A stretch of DNA of 64,000 nucleotides from Chromera velia (taxonomy: Eukaryota; Sar; Chromeraceae), in NCBI GenBank assembly GCA_018398765.1, contig JAHBMJ010004072.1:7156-71155 (forward strand), written 5' to 3'. Under the pieces are notes generated by a model. The model had not been told where the DNA came from and ran no database searches. It was given only the letters and a program-made list of their open reading frames with translations. Each line of letters opens with the position of its first letter. The stretch's first letter is position 1. A program made the position numbers and the translations under genes. Shown piece by piece: positions 35,071-47,156 of this stretch.

Positions 35071-37452
35071 AGTAAAACACTTAGTTGTCAATCAATCATT
35101 TAATCATTGATACTTTCAATAAGGCAACTTCCGATGCTATCATTGCTATGAAGAAATGCAGAAAAAAGGACTGGGAAGACGAAAGTCAAGGATTGTTTTC
35201 AATCGATTTTTCTGCACGTCTGTGCATGCAACGCATGCACATCTGCTTTGCAATCCGCACGTCCTCGAGTGCTATGAAACTATGCGGAGGAAATTGGTGG
35301 TGACTGTCTGTGAACATACCGATCGAACGACAATTAAGAGACAGAATCTGCATCTGCTCTGTCCATGCACGTCAAGTCGGCATGCAGGTGGGTGCACGTA
35401 CGTTCAGGGACTCTTTCAAATCTTGCGCATACGTGTCGAGAACTTACGAGAAGGATCGAATCGCGGGCCGTCCGTTGGTCAGTCAAGTCAGACCATCATT
35501 GAGTTACAAGATAGATGGCCTGGCTTCCTACTGCATCGCTCTACTATTTCAACATGCACTTGCCTGCTTTTACGCCCGTCGCTGCCTCACTCTACTGCAT
35601 GACCAAGTCGATCGAAGGAGATGATGAATTAAGAGCAGAAAGAGAGAGAAGCACCCATGCACAAGTGCAAGGCTTCGAGTACTCACTCACCTCACTCACA
35701 CCGAGAGAGAAAGGTATGAATGAAGTCAAGATGAAGAGAAGAGAGGAAAAGAACGATCGAGAGCTCACGCAGCGATGGACGACAAGTCGACCACAGTTTG
35801 AATTACAGAGACGGTCCCTCGTTTTTGATTCATTTTGTTTCTTTGCCATCAGTCTCTTCATTTGTCAGCCTGCCTCGATCAGTGGTAGATCATGGAGGCA
35901 GCGATGCTTCGTGATCTCTTTTACTGTTTGAGGCACAGGACGAGGCACAAGCAAGCGCAGTAATTGTTACCGCTGTACAGAGAGAACGACGCAGTGACTG
36001 ACTGATCTGATCGATCGACCGGTCAATCAATACAAAAAGAGAGAGACAGATAGATAGATCCCCTCGATCCTTTACTCCTTCCTTCCTTCCTTCCTTCCTC
36101 TCTGTCCTTCATTTGCACGCAGGCAGATGTTGAACGAATCAATCGAGTAGAACGTGTACACGCACGTCGATGGATGGAAAACAGACAGAGAAAGAAAAGA
36201 AAGCAAAACAGACCATCACGAAATTCCTCCTTCAAAGTGCAGTCCGTACTTCCAACCACCTTCTTTCCTCCCGTCTCCACCAATTTTTTTTAACAACCCT
36301 ACATGGTTTGACGAGTGCTCGTTCGTTCTGTGTAGAAGCAATATCGTTAACCGTTGGGTTCATCAGAAACAGGTTTCTCGTGCACCTCCTCCCATGAACC
36401 CTTTTCATCCAGGACCCCCCACCCCCCTCCCAACCCTTCGTGTGCAAGGATGCAGTCTCTCCTGCGTTCAGTTGTGAGATAGATGAGAGACGTGCCGTCT
36501 GTCTTTTTTAAGCTTGTGTTTGTTCTTCGCGACAAAGAAAGCGTGCATGCAGGGTTCCGAAAGCCGTCCCCCTTCTCTGCTTCCCTTCTTCTTCTTTTTT
36601 TTTCCTCTCTACGGTGCGAACCGATTCGTGTGGATGTCTGTCTGTTGTGTGACGCACCTTTCTTTTCATAAAGTAGTCAAACAACACGACAAGACAATGA
36701 AGGTATGGATGGAAAAAGAAAGAAAATCAGAAAGAAGAAGCAAGGAGGCGGGGGCAACTCAACTCCTTCCTCAATGAACCACTGATGATTCGTAAGACAA
36801 TCAAGAAGCTAGAGCAAAAAAAGAGAAGCAAGAAGACCGACCGAACGAATCGAATTTTTCCTTCCAACCTCTGCTCTTGAATTAACGAGAGCTGGCTAGC
36901 TGACTTTCTTTCTTTGAGGCTGCAGCCTGACTCTTGCTGGCAGAAGGAGACGGCCGATCGATCAATCGTGCTTTCAACATTCCTTCCTTCTCCTTTTTTT
37001 GTTTTCTTCAATTGTTGTTATGCGATTTTTATTGTTCTTTTATTTTATTATTTGATTTTTTTGTGTTTTCCCGAAAGCAGAGAAACACAGAGGGAGACAC
37101 AAATGAATGAATGAAAGACACCGAGAGAAAGAAGACACACGGAGAAGTTAGAAGGAACCAGAAAGACGCAGCAGCAGCACAGCGATACAGAAACAAACAA
37201 AGAAATAAGACAACAGGATAAGATCGAAGAAAAGCCCCATCCCTCCCCGTCCACCCCGAGAAAAACCCTTACACCCACATTTCCCTTTTTCAACTGGTCA
37301 TTGTTTTGGTTGCAGCTTCTCTTCTCCTCCAAACTCCTCAATTCCTCTCTTTCATTTGTTGACTCTACTCCTTCCCAAATCCCCCGAAAAGCCCGCTCCC
37401 TCGTTGTTCGAAAAACGAACCCCCAACTACTCCAGGGAGGAGGAGAAAGAGC
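35071..37452. other. Interval between repeats and the large minus-strand gene
   Basis: About 2.4 kb with short open frames on both strands and no recognisable domain. 36040-36110 has GATA/CCTT simple repeats. It lies downstream of the stop of the 37453 gene, so part may be its 3' UTR. Confidence 0.35.
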
Positions 37453-40344
37453 TCAGAAATCACCCCCGAACTCTCCCCCACTCCCCCCGAGGCCGAGGAA
37501 GGACTGATGATCAAGACCAAAACCCGTCTTCATTCCCCCGTCACCCTCACACTCATCCTGCACACCAAACCTCGCTCTCTTCAACAACCCTTCCAAGAGA
37601 TCCCCTCCCTCCTCAGATCTCCCCCTCTTCGTACCTCGCGGGTCTATTCCGTCCAGAGGCACTTCGAGGGGAGGCGGGGGGGACTCCCGGAGACTTTCGA
37701 TGTGATTGATGTACGACACTTCACGTGCGAGGGGCCTGCGGCGGTCCCTGTCGACAGAGAATTCTCGGGAGAGAGCGGGAGCATCGAGGAGACAGCCCCC
37801 AAGTCTCAGGCCGAAAGGGGAGGGCGGAGGGCTAACGGATGTCTGGGCGAAGGGATTGTTGATGAAAGGGAACGATTGGCGGTCGAATGGGAAGCCGGTT
37901 CCTTCCCCAGACACCCCCCGGGACGGACAGAGGGAAGGGAATTTGTTGTGTTGGGGAAGAGGGGAAAGAAGAGACCCGTCCCCCCCCATGAACCCATTGC
38001 CAAATCCCTCCCCACCCTCGGCTGAGTTCATCCCGACATCCCCTGACAGAAAGAGAGTGTCGTCACTCTGCTGCTGCTGCTGCTCCTGGTGAGATCCCAT
38101 GGGAGTGAGGGGCCGCTGCCCATACGAGTCCACTGTGGCCCCTGCTGCTGTGTTGGTGTGTGCGTCTGAGCCGAAGACAAACACAGGCGCAGGAGGGGCA
38201 AGCTGAGAACCACTGTTGCCCACCCACCCTTCTGGGTTCTGGCCGACGAGTTCATTGAACTCTGTCTCCAGATCCTTCTCCTGCTGCTGCTGCTGCTGCT
38301 GAGAGAAGGGATCTTCAACATGCTGCTGTTCCTGGTAGTGGTCGTGGTCTGGCTGCCCCCCCTCTTGGTGGTCGGAGTCCGTGTGCGTTTGCACCGCCTC
38401 GTCTTGACCAACCAGACAGGGCGGGAGGGGGGGTTCATCCTCCTTCATCTCCCCTTCCCCCCCCTCCACTTCTGCATGACAGTCACAGGCAACAGGGAAA
38501 CGGCGGACAATTGTGTTCTCCTGTGCCCACACGAGCTCACGGTACTTCCCGCACTGCTGGCACCCACTGTCTGCCACAAAGAACTGCTGAAACAGACTAG
38601 GGTTGGAGTTCGAGTTGACTCCCCTCTCAACCATCGAATTCGGAGCCAGGTACTCATACCCAGCCCCCCCATCCTCAGAGTTGTCGTCGGAATCGTCGTC
38701 GGACTCTGTGGCGTCGTCGCTGCAAGAGCCAGCCGGGATGTCATTGCAAAATTCAAAATTGCGGGAACGGGAAGGAATTTGAAGTGGGGAAGACGAACGC
38801 AGCAAAGGCAGAGAGCTGGATGGGAACCTGCGAGAAACGTCTGCAGACAAAGCGGCAAACGCTCCACCATCACCACTGGACAAAGCACACGCTCCACCAT
38901 CACCAGACTGAATGGAATGTGGTGTCATAACACGCGCATGGCCATCATCCTCATCCCGGTCCTTCCAGAGATCTTCTGCTGAACCCCACTCCCCCCCCCT
39001 CGCACCCTCATTCAAGTTGCTAACTGACGCGTCGGCATCCTCCACTTTCACCCCTTCAACCCCCCCCTCTGCGCCTTCTCGATCGTCGTGTCCATCTCCC
39101 ATAAAAGGATGCGAAATCAGGATCGGCTGAGAGAGCGGGATATCTACGGTGGGAGCTGTGGCAGCAGGGGGAGAAGCCTCCGTGCGCACGTTAGGCGCAC
39201 CGGCAGGCACCACTGCCGCGTTCATGACCTGCAGCAAGGCGGCATCTGCTGAGGTCGAGAGGGACCCGGTCGTTTGTACCTGAAGAGAAAGACATAAACA
39301 GGAGGCAGGGAGTTCACTATGAGTAATCATGAGTGGGACATGAACAAATAGTCGACACGGAAGCCCGAGACGGACAAAGGGACACAAATGAGGAAGAAAA
39401 TTCTGGTTGCTTTCTGTTCTTCCCTTTTGGCCCAGAGCATTTTGATGCCACCCATCCCAATCTTTCCCCTGACTTACGTTCTCTTCGAACACAGCCAGGA
39501 TGTTCCCCTCTCTGTCTGTGAAGATGTGGAGACCCTTCTTCGGAACGTAGATAGAACGGTCGAAGGGTCTGCCGGTCACTTTTGAACGACCTCCAGCAGA
39601 CGTGGAGGTCATCCCGCGTGCCTTCCTCTTCTCCAAATCAGCTTTGCGCTCCTTCTTGGCCCTCAGATCTGCCGCCTCCCAGGCAGCCTCTTGCTCAGGG
39701 GTAGGGGGGTAGTAACCCTCTGGCCACTTATGGCGGTACATTCCCTTCCAGGCGCAAGTTGCACAGGGAACGAAGCCATTCACCCTGTCCCTCCCCTCTG
39801 CCCAGTCACTGTACAGACCAAATCCCTTATCTGTCCACTGCCAGATCTTCACGAAGAAACGGCCGTGCTCTCCGTGACTGTGGAAGCAGGTGTGTGAAGG
39901 ACAAAGGAAGTGAGGATCGGACTTCTTCTCTTGATCACTGCTTCGAAGCAGGAAGATGCCGTATTCTTTCTCCTCCCTGGTCATCTTCTTGAACTCCACG
40001 CTGTCGATTGACTTCACTCCCTGCTCAGGACCCTGTTTACCCTCGAGGACAAGGGAAACAAAACGACCATTGGAACCTACTTCTGAGTACCCAGCATACT
40101 TCTTAAGTATGCTGGAGGTGAAAACGTGGCGTTCCTCCTCATCGTCGACCCTCACACTGCTCTTCGCCATCCTCGATTCTCCCCCTTCCCCTTCCTGTTT
40201 CACTGTTGTTGTGTTTTTCTTTGATTCCTTTTTGATCACTGCCTTGAGGCTCTTCTGCTGTTCAAGGAACTCTTCTTGGTTCTCTGTCTCCAGGAACGTC
40301 TCCTTCTTCGTTTCACCTCTTCTCCTTGTTGCCATCCGACTCAT
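37453..40344 (-). CDS. Large hypothetical protein with low-complexity C-terminal half and in-frame intron
   Basis: The frame is open for 963 codons from ATG 40344 (MSRMATRRRG) to the stop at 37453. A GT-AG intron at 39477-39280 (donor gtaagt after GAGAAC, acceptor ctcttcag) is 198 nt, contains no stop and keeps frame. With it removed the protein is about 897 aa. The first 290 residues are charged and compact, with HFLCPSHTCFHSHGEHG and CATCAWKGMYRHKW. These Cys/His pairs could bind a metal. Then comes KSIYVPKK-like sequence (DRSIYVPKKGLHIFTDREG). After the intron the protein is acidic, Ser/Gly/Pro-rich, with a seven-Gln run (about 38282-38302) and a second Gln run near 38070-38090. It looks like a nuclear regulatory protein, but I recognise no family. 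Confidence 0.75.
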   Translation of the reverse strand: MSRMATRRRGETKKETFLETENQEEFLEQQKSLKAVIKKESKKNTTTVKQEGEGGESRMAKSSVRVDDEEERHVFTSSILKKYAGYSEVGSNGRFVSLVLEGKQGPEQGVKSIDSVEFKKMTREEKEYGIFLLRSSDQEKKSDPHFLCPSHTCFHSHGEHGRFFVKIWQWTDKGFGLYSDWAEGRDRVNGFVPCATCAWKGMYRHKWPEGYYPPTPEQEAAWEAADLRAKKERKADLEKRKARGMTSTSAGGRSKVTGRPFDRSIYVPKKGLHIFTDREGNILAVFEENVSQGKDWDGWHQNALGQKGRTESNQNFLPHLCPFVRLGLPCRLFVHVPLMITHSELPASCLCLSLQVQTTGSLSTSADAALLQVMNAAVVPAGAPNVRTEASPPAATAPTVDIPLSQPILISHPFMGDGHDDREGAEGGVEGVKVEDADASVSNLNEGARGGEWGSAEDLWKDRDEDDGHARVMTPHSIQSGDGGACALSSGDGGAFAALSADVSRRFPSSSLPLLRSSSPLQIPSRSRNFEFCNDIPAGSCSDDATESDDDSDDNSEDGGAGYEYLAPNSMVERGVNSNSNPSLFQQFFVADSGCQQCGKYRELVWAQENTIVRRFPVACDCHAEVEGGEGEMKEDEPPLPPCLVGQDEAVQTHTDSDHQEGGQPDHDHYQEQQHVEDPFSQQQQQQQEKDLETEFNELVGQNPEGWVGNSGSQLAPPAPVFVFGSDAHTNTAAGATVDSYGQRPLTPMGSHQEQQQQQSDDTLFLSGDVGMNSAEGGEGFGNGFMGGDGSLLSPLPQHNKFPSLCPSRGVSGEGTGFPFDRQSFPFINNPFAQTSVSPPPSPFGLRLGGCLLDAPALSREFSVDRDRRRPLAREVSYINHIESLRESPPPPLEVPLDGIDPRGTKRGRSEEGGDLLEGLLKRARFGVQDECEGDGGMKTGFGLDHQSFLGLGGSGGEFGGDF

Positions 40345-40779
40345 GATGATCGAACGGATAGATTCTTATTAGCGTATGACTGTTGGAGGTAATGCGGACT
40401 TCGCTACCGAAGACTCGATCGAGAGTTTGAAGAAGAAGAAACCGACGATCTACACGATGACGTGTCAAAGTTTTCAACAAAGTAAGTGAGTTAAAAGACA
40501 AAGGTTGCGATTCCAATTGCACACTTGTGAACTGGTTGGAGTACTGTAAGTTGTGGATGGTTTCTTGACACAATCGGTTAGACGTCGACTTCCTCCCTCA
40601 CACCTCTGGCGGTTTCAGAGACTCCGTTGAACTCAGCCCTCAGGCTTGTGTCCCAAACGGATCGCGGCAGTCAAAATTTTTTGAGAAGCGGTGGGACTCA
40701 CAGAAACTCTCTTTGAACTCGTGGCAAAAAGCGGCCCCGCAAATACCTTCCGTGGCACGCAACCACTAAAGCTGAGAGT
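40345..40779. other. Interval between two divergent genes
   Basis: Upstream flank of the minus-strand gene. The plus frame just before 40780 is open from about 40680 without an ATG and could hold an exon joined at cactcacag (40692-40700). Confidence 0.35.
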
Positions 40780-41032
40780 GATGAACCGCTTTATGCGCGT
40801 TCGCACGGAGCTGGACGTTATACCGTTGACGTACAAGAAAGTTTTTGCGAACTCACTCGAATTCATACCGCGCGTCGCACAGAATCGTGCTGTCCGGGAC
40901 CGCGTGAAATGTCTGCCGGGGCCTTGGCGGGCCCAAAACATGCTTCGCCTGCAGCAAGCAGGGAAGGCACGCCGGGGTCCCGACCCTCATGCAGAAAGAT
41001 GTGATTTGAAATCCTGGAGGCACAGACTCTGA
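40780..41032 (+). CDS. Small basic protein of unknown function
   Basis: From ATG 40780 (MNRFMRVRTELDVIPLTYKK) 84 codons run to a stop at 41030-41032. The protein is Arg/Lys-rich with an Arg-Val-Lys-Cys patch and a basic tail, of the size and composition of a mitochondrial ribosomal protein, but I cannot match it to a family. Codons in frame upstream, to about 40680, could add an exon. The opposite strand is also open here, so coding is only moderately supported. Confidence 0.4.
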
Positions 41033-41232
41033 AACAGACTTTCTGGTATTAATAAAGACTCTGCAAAGACAGAGTTGGAGATAGAGCTTGGAGCTCCCTT
41101 TCACTCAATACAATCCGCTGCTACACTTCCGCCAATACCCTGGAAGTCACATTATCATAGAGGAAGTTCTCCAAGACACGAATTTCAGACCAGATTGGAG
41201 TTGTCTCGCCAGGCACCTGTTCGTAGAACAGG

Positions 41233-43817
41233 ATGAAGGTGCTGTCGAAGCGTGTGGAGGGCCAGAATGGTTCTGGTACAATCGAGTTTGAGAGTGAAGA
41301 GGCGGAGGATTTGTGGCATCTTTACAACATCGTCTCGAAAGGAGACTGCGTTCGTGCACTGACATTTAGGTCGGTCGCTAATCTCTATCACTCCATTAAG
41401 GATGTTGAGGTTGGTCCATCGGAGATACACCCGAGCCTCATTCCTGCTTCTTCCCTCGTCTCTTGGATTGCAGGAAAGTCGTGCGGGAGGGAGTGGCGGG
41501 ATCGACAAGCTCAGAAATGAAAAAGATGGTCCTCACAATCCAAGTGAAGGTGCGGAGACGGACCGACTGTGTCTCACCGCTGTGTCGAATATCTTCTCCG
41601 AGCATGACGCCTCCCTGCACCTCTCCCTTCCCGTTCCCTTAAGATCCCTTTCCTCCTTCTCCCAACCAGGCTGGAGGGCCTCTTCCCTCCTTTTCTCACG
41701 CGCCCCCCCCCCCNNNNNNNNNNNNNNNNNNNNNNNNNNNNNNNNNNNNNNNNNNNNNNNNNNNNNNNNNNNNNNNNNNNNNNNNNNNNNNNNNNNNNNN
41801 NNNNNNNNNNNNNNNNNNNNNNNNNNNNNNNNNNNNNNNNNNNNNNNNNNNNNNNNNNNNNNNNNNNNNNGGTCTCCCCCTCTTGCCAATTTCCGCCTGC
41901 ACTACCCATCTATCCATCCCTTCGCTTCTCTCCCCTGCTCCTCCCTTCCCTTTTTTCTCTTCCAACCAGTTTGTCTCCTCGTTTCCCCTTGCTGTCCCGC
42001 GCTCATCGCATTTCTCTTTCTGTCTCCCCTCTGCATTTGTGCAGTCTGTGGATTATGATGCCCGCACCGACCTGCTCCGATTTCAGGGACAGAATAAATC
42101 CGAAAATCCCCACGTGAAGGTCCGTCTACTTCGCGCCCGCCTTCCCAATTTTGCTTGTACCGTCTTTCTTCCCCGCCCTTCTTCTCAGACATTCGAAAGA
42201 ACGGCAGTTGTCGTGACTGCGCACTGGATAGATTCCCCGTTCTTTTCACGCCACCTCTTTTTTCATACGACTGTTTTCCCCTCTCCTTCTCATTCTACTT
42301 GAAAGGGAATGAGTGAGTGCGTGCGTGCAGTTGGGGCAGTTCCACACAATTGAGTTCGGGTTGAACCACAAGATGAGCGTCTGGAAGGCGCGATGGGACA
42401 GCATCTTCATGGACAGGGTCAAGGAGGCCACAGACCCGAAGAAAAGCGCCGAAATCGCCGTCCTGGTCCGTCTATCCGACACCTATCCATAGTTTCTGCC
42501 ATATTTGTTTTTCATCTACCCAACCAGGCACTAGTGGTGTGCTTCGCTGTCAAGGGCCACGCATTGAGAGCGCCTCCCAAACGCGCCACCTGGACCTGCC
42601 CTCCGTGTGCCTTTCTGTCCCCAATTTTCTCCCCTCTCTTCCTTTCAGTCGCATTCTCTGTCCGAGTGGAAAGAGATTTTGTTATCCTTCCTGACTGTTC
42701 GTTTCTGGTGCTGCAGCTGATTGATGCAGGGATTGCCAACTTGTTTCTTCTCACGGCATCCCTCGCAAAGGACGTCCTCAAGGTTGGACGTTTTTTTGTT
42801 GTTTCACAGAAACAGACAGACTGCTGGGCAAGCAGACAGACAGGCAGGCAGACCGGAGTGTGTGAACGAAGAGCCAGGGAGGTAGAAAGAGGTCCAAAGG
42901 TCATTGTCCCTTCCTGTGTCGTTTAGTGGAGTGCACATGAGAGAGAGACACCGCGACAGATGAGCATGCCTGAGTGGGTGCAGACCGACAAATGGGCAAA
43001 CAGGCAGAGGATACACAAGCAGATACGCAGATCGACGCACAGCAGACGGAAAGACAGGCAGGCAGGCTTGCGAAGGGCTGAAAACCGCCCCTGTGCCGCA
43101 TTGTTACCCTCACACGTGCCTGTCTGATTGCTTGCTTGGCTCATCGCTCATCGACCCATCCATCGGTTCCGTTCTTCCGAATCGCTCTCTCTCTCTCTGC
43201 CCATCTTTCCCCTTTTCCCTCTCCCCGTGCCCTTCTTTTCTTTCTTTGTTTCCTTCTTTCTTTCCTTCTTTTGTCTGTTGATTCCTTTCCTCCGTCTGTG
43301 TCTCACAGGTCGAGCAGGCGATTCCGAAGAGGAGAGGTCCCTTCTCGAATCATGACAAGGTGTGTGTTGAAGCGGGAGGGGAGACAGAAAAAGGGAACAG
43401 GAAAGGAAGGGCAAAATAAAAAGGCAGATGATCATTTCGTTCTGCAGACTCTCCACGAATCTTGTTGGAGAGGTCGGAGGAAAGAGAGTGTTCAGTCGTT
43501 CTTTTCTTTTCTGTCTGGTCTCTGTATGCTTCGGATTCGGACCTTGATTGTATCCTGTGTGACCTGCCTGATACGTTCGTGTGTGTGCAGGCTGTTGTTC
43601 GTTTTTTCGGCTCTGTATTGAACGGGTTGATTCAGCATGTGGACACAGAGGTCATCAAGTGTGTCGTCGTGGCGGGACCTGGATTCACAAAGGTGGCTTC
43701 TCTGCTTGCATGGGGGGCGTGCAATGAAAGATGACAGGCAGGCAGGCAGTGCAACCACCGTATAGGCGGGACGTGTTACCACGATTCCGAAAAGAGGGCT
43801 GAAGACGGGGTAAATGA

Positions 43818-43904
<87 letters not shown>

Positions 43905-43905
43905 A

Positions 43906-43938
<33 letters not shown>

Positions 43939-44392
43939 GAGAGGGAGAGAGAAAGAAAGAGAGAGAGAAACAGAGAGAGAAAGAAAGAGAGAGAGAACAC
44001 AACAATCTTTGCTCCCGAGAGATAGGATGATGTCCCTTCGTTCAGTTGTCTCCGGGAGAAAGAATGAAGGTGTTTCTTGGCTGCATTGCATGCCTCTGGC
44101 ATCCGAAGCATCAGAAGGGCCCTTCCTGTCGTCGGTTTGTTTCTCAAAGGCGTCCGTCCTTTTGAATTCAATGATTGGGCTGGTGTACGTGTGCACTCCT
44201 ACTTGCAGGATGACTTTATGACCTTCGTCGAAAAGGAAAGTCAAGGAAAGTCAGTCGGGCAGCTGAAGGCAGTCAGCAAGTGGGAGATGGAAAAATCATC
44301 ATTTGATGTCAGGGTTTTGTTGTCCGTCTGTCTGTCTGTCTGCCTGTCTGAACATATAGTCTGTCTGTCTGTTCTTTCTTTCTTTCTTTTTT

Positions 44393-44424
<32 letters not shown>

Positions 44425-45519
44425 TTTGTCTGTTGTGTTCATGAAGAAAAGGAGGGAGAAGAAGAAGAAGAAACATATAGTCTGTCTGTTTACCTGGCTC
44501 CACAGAAGAAGTCATACAATCTGTCATGAGAAAGCAGAAGAACCGAGGAAAGAACGTTTGGTCCTTCTGGCTGGCTGTATTGTAGTGTTCATTCATTCAC
44601 TTTTCTTTCTTTTCATTTTTTTCTTTTGTACCATGTGGCCTCCCTCCCTCCTTCCCTGACTCTTGGCCGGTTGTCTGCCTCTGTTGCTCCTGGTGAGAGT
44701 TTACATCCACTCGCTTGGTTGTCCTATCGTGTCCTTGATCTGTCCCTCCGTCAATTTACTCATCCGAGCTTTTATCTATCTGTCCGTCTGTATGTCCATC
44801 TATCTCTTTGTTTCCTTCCAAGCAATCCATCCCTGTCCTTCCTTGCATGCATCAAGAGGCTCGCTTCTCCTTCAGACAGACTGTCATTTAATGCGTGATC
44901 GGATACCTGTCTGTCTGCAGAGGGGGGGAGAAGGCGCCTGAATTACTTCGGAAGGGCTTGGGAATGTTTGTGGTTGCGAAGGCTTCATCTGCCCACAGGT
45001 TAGTTTTGTCCCTCCGTTCGCTTTTGGGTGGAACACATTGGGGTGTGTGTGACCGGAAGCGGAACTTTCCCTTGTCTTGTCTTTCTCGCTGATTCTGTTG
45101 TCTTATCTGACTGTTCACAGCGTGTCTCTGTCCAGCTTTCAAAGGTTTTTCCGTTATATCAATAGTTCTTCCTTCCAGTGCATAGCCGGCAGCGTGTGAG
45201 AGAGAATCTGATGCAGGAAAGGAAGAGACATGACAGCAAATGAACGGAAGTGGGGCGGGGAATTGTGAATCTGTCTGTGCGTATGCGCCAGGCTCGTGAA
45301 TCATCTTATGCTCGCATGATCCAGTGAATGCACCTTGACTGCATGCATGCAGACCAGCCTTGAACGAGCTCCTGTCTGACCCTACAGTCTCCTCCCGCAT
45401 TGCCAACACGAAGGCGTCCAATCAGGTACCTCTGTTCGTTCAGTCGTCCGTTCGTTGAGCTGGGGACGGGGGACAGAGAGAGAGAGAGGGAGAGAGGGAG
45501 GGAGGGAGGGAGGGAGAGG

Positions 45520-45550
<31 letters not shown>

Positions 45551-47117
45551 AGGGAGGGAGGGAGGGAGGGAACAAGACAGAAGCAAAGGATGGGAAAACA
45601 GGCAAAGTGCAAGAAAGGACGCTGGAATCTCAAAACGACACAGCAGGAATACCAAATGGAGACGCAGGAAGGAAGGAAGGAAGGAAGGAAGCAGAAGACT
45701 GACGAGGACGTGTAGAAAGAAAATCAGGGATGTGTTTCCAGTTAATTCCTTCTTCGCTTCCTTCCCTCCCACCTGCTTTACTTTCGAAGATCTTCCTTGT
45801 AATTCCCCCGCACTTTCGGTTCCTTCCTTTCCAGTCTTGTGTTTCTTTTTTCATCCGTTCTTCCCCTCATTGTATCTGTTGTGTTTCTTGGCTCGTCCCC
45901 TGCCCCTCTTCTCCTGCCTGTTCAGATTCGAGCTCTGGAAAGGTTCTACTCAACTCTCGCGAATGCTCCGGACAAGGCATGCTACGGCCCCAAACACGTC
46001 CGTCTGCCTGCGTTGCTATTTATGCACCCATTCATTCAAGTGTCTGTTTGTTTGTCTTCTTGCGTACCTGCCGTTTCTGCCGCAAAAAGAAAAATGGCAC
46101 CTTTCCCTCAGCGTATACATGCATGTCATTCTCTCTACTGGACTATCGATATGCCAGCAGACCTATTTGTCGTCTGTCCTGAGAGAGCGAGGGAGGCGAG
46201 AGCGAAAAACATAATCAATGCAGCTTGTTTGTCATTCATGTTTACCCTGAGGCGATCTGTGCATGTATAACTCCCTCCGTCTGTCTGCTCGTCCCGGGGT
46301 CGTAGACGGAGGCACAGGGGTGGTGGATTATCCATCATTTCCCCGCCCTTTGCTCAGTTGGATGATTCTCGCTGTTGTCCTTTTTGTTCTTGCTACTTGA
46401 AGACATCTACGACAGGTAGGCGGGACCAGACATTTTGTGATTCCCCTCTGAGGACTGAAATCTGTCTGTTGGGTATCTTGAGTGCGTTGCTTGATCTGAT
46501 CTTCCTTCTCTCTCTACACCCACACTTGATCGCAACCCCACCTCACTCCTGCATTGATTCATTCAGGTCCGGTTTGCGGTGGAGAGAGGCGCCGTGGAGA
46601 TTCTTATGCTTGCTGACGGTCTTTTTCGGTCGGTCGGTCGGTCATGACGGAACGAAAAGAGTTTTCATGGGGATGACATTCGAAAGGGGAAGAGAAGGGT
46701 TGGTGTTCCATCTGTAGAAAATGGAGTGTTCTCTTCTGCCTATCAGCGTTCGGCGTGCTTTCGTGCCTCTGTCCGTCAAATCGAAAGGAAGAGGGGCAGA
46801 AAGCAGACAGGCAGGCAGGCAGGCAGGCAGGCAACGGAGATACAAAGCCATGTGTTCGGCTCTCTCTCTTGGATCATCTGTGAGAGTTTCTGTCTGCAGG
46901 TCTGCAAAGACGAGAGAGAGACGCAATTATGTTGACTTGGCGGAAACCTGCAAAAACACTGGTGGGTTGGTCAGTGGCAGGCAGTGGGTGGACGAATGTA
47001 TGTAGGTATGGATGGGAGGGTGTCGGGTTAATACGCCATTCGTCGGTTGGCTTCCTTGATGAAATTTGGGTCCCCACTGCCTAGTGCGCACGGACTTTCA
47101 ATTGCTTTTTTGAGGTT

Positions 47118-47156
<39 letters not shown>

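Noticed and set aside
43492-44244. 250-codon minus frame of Ser/Leu repeats
   Set aside because: It is the complement of the GA microsatellite in Pelota intron 7.
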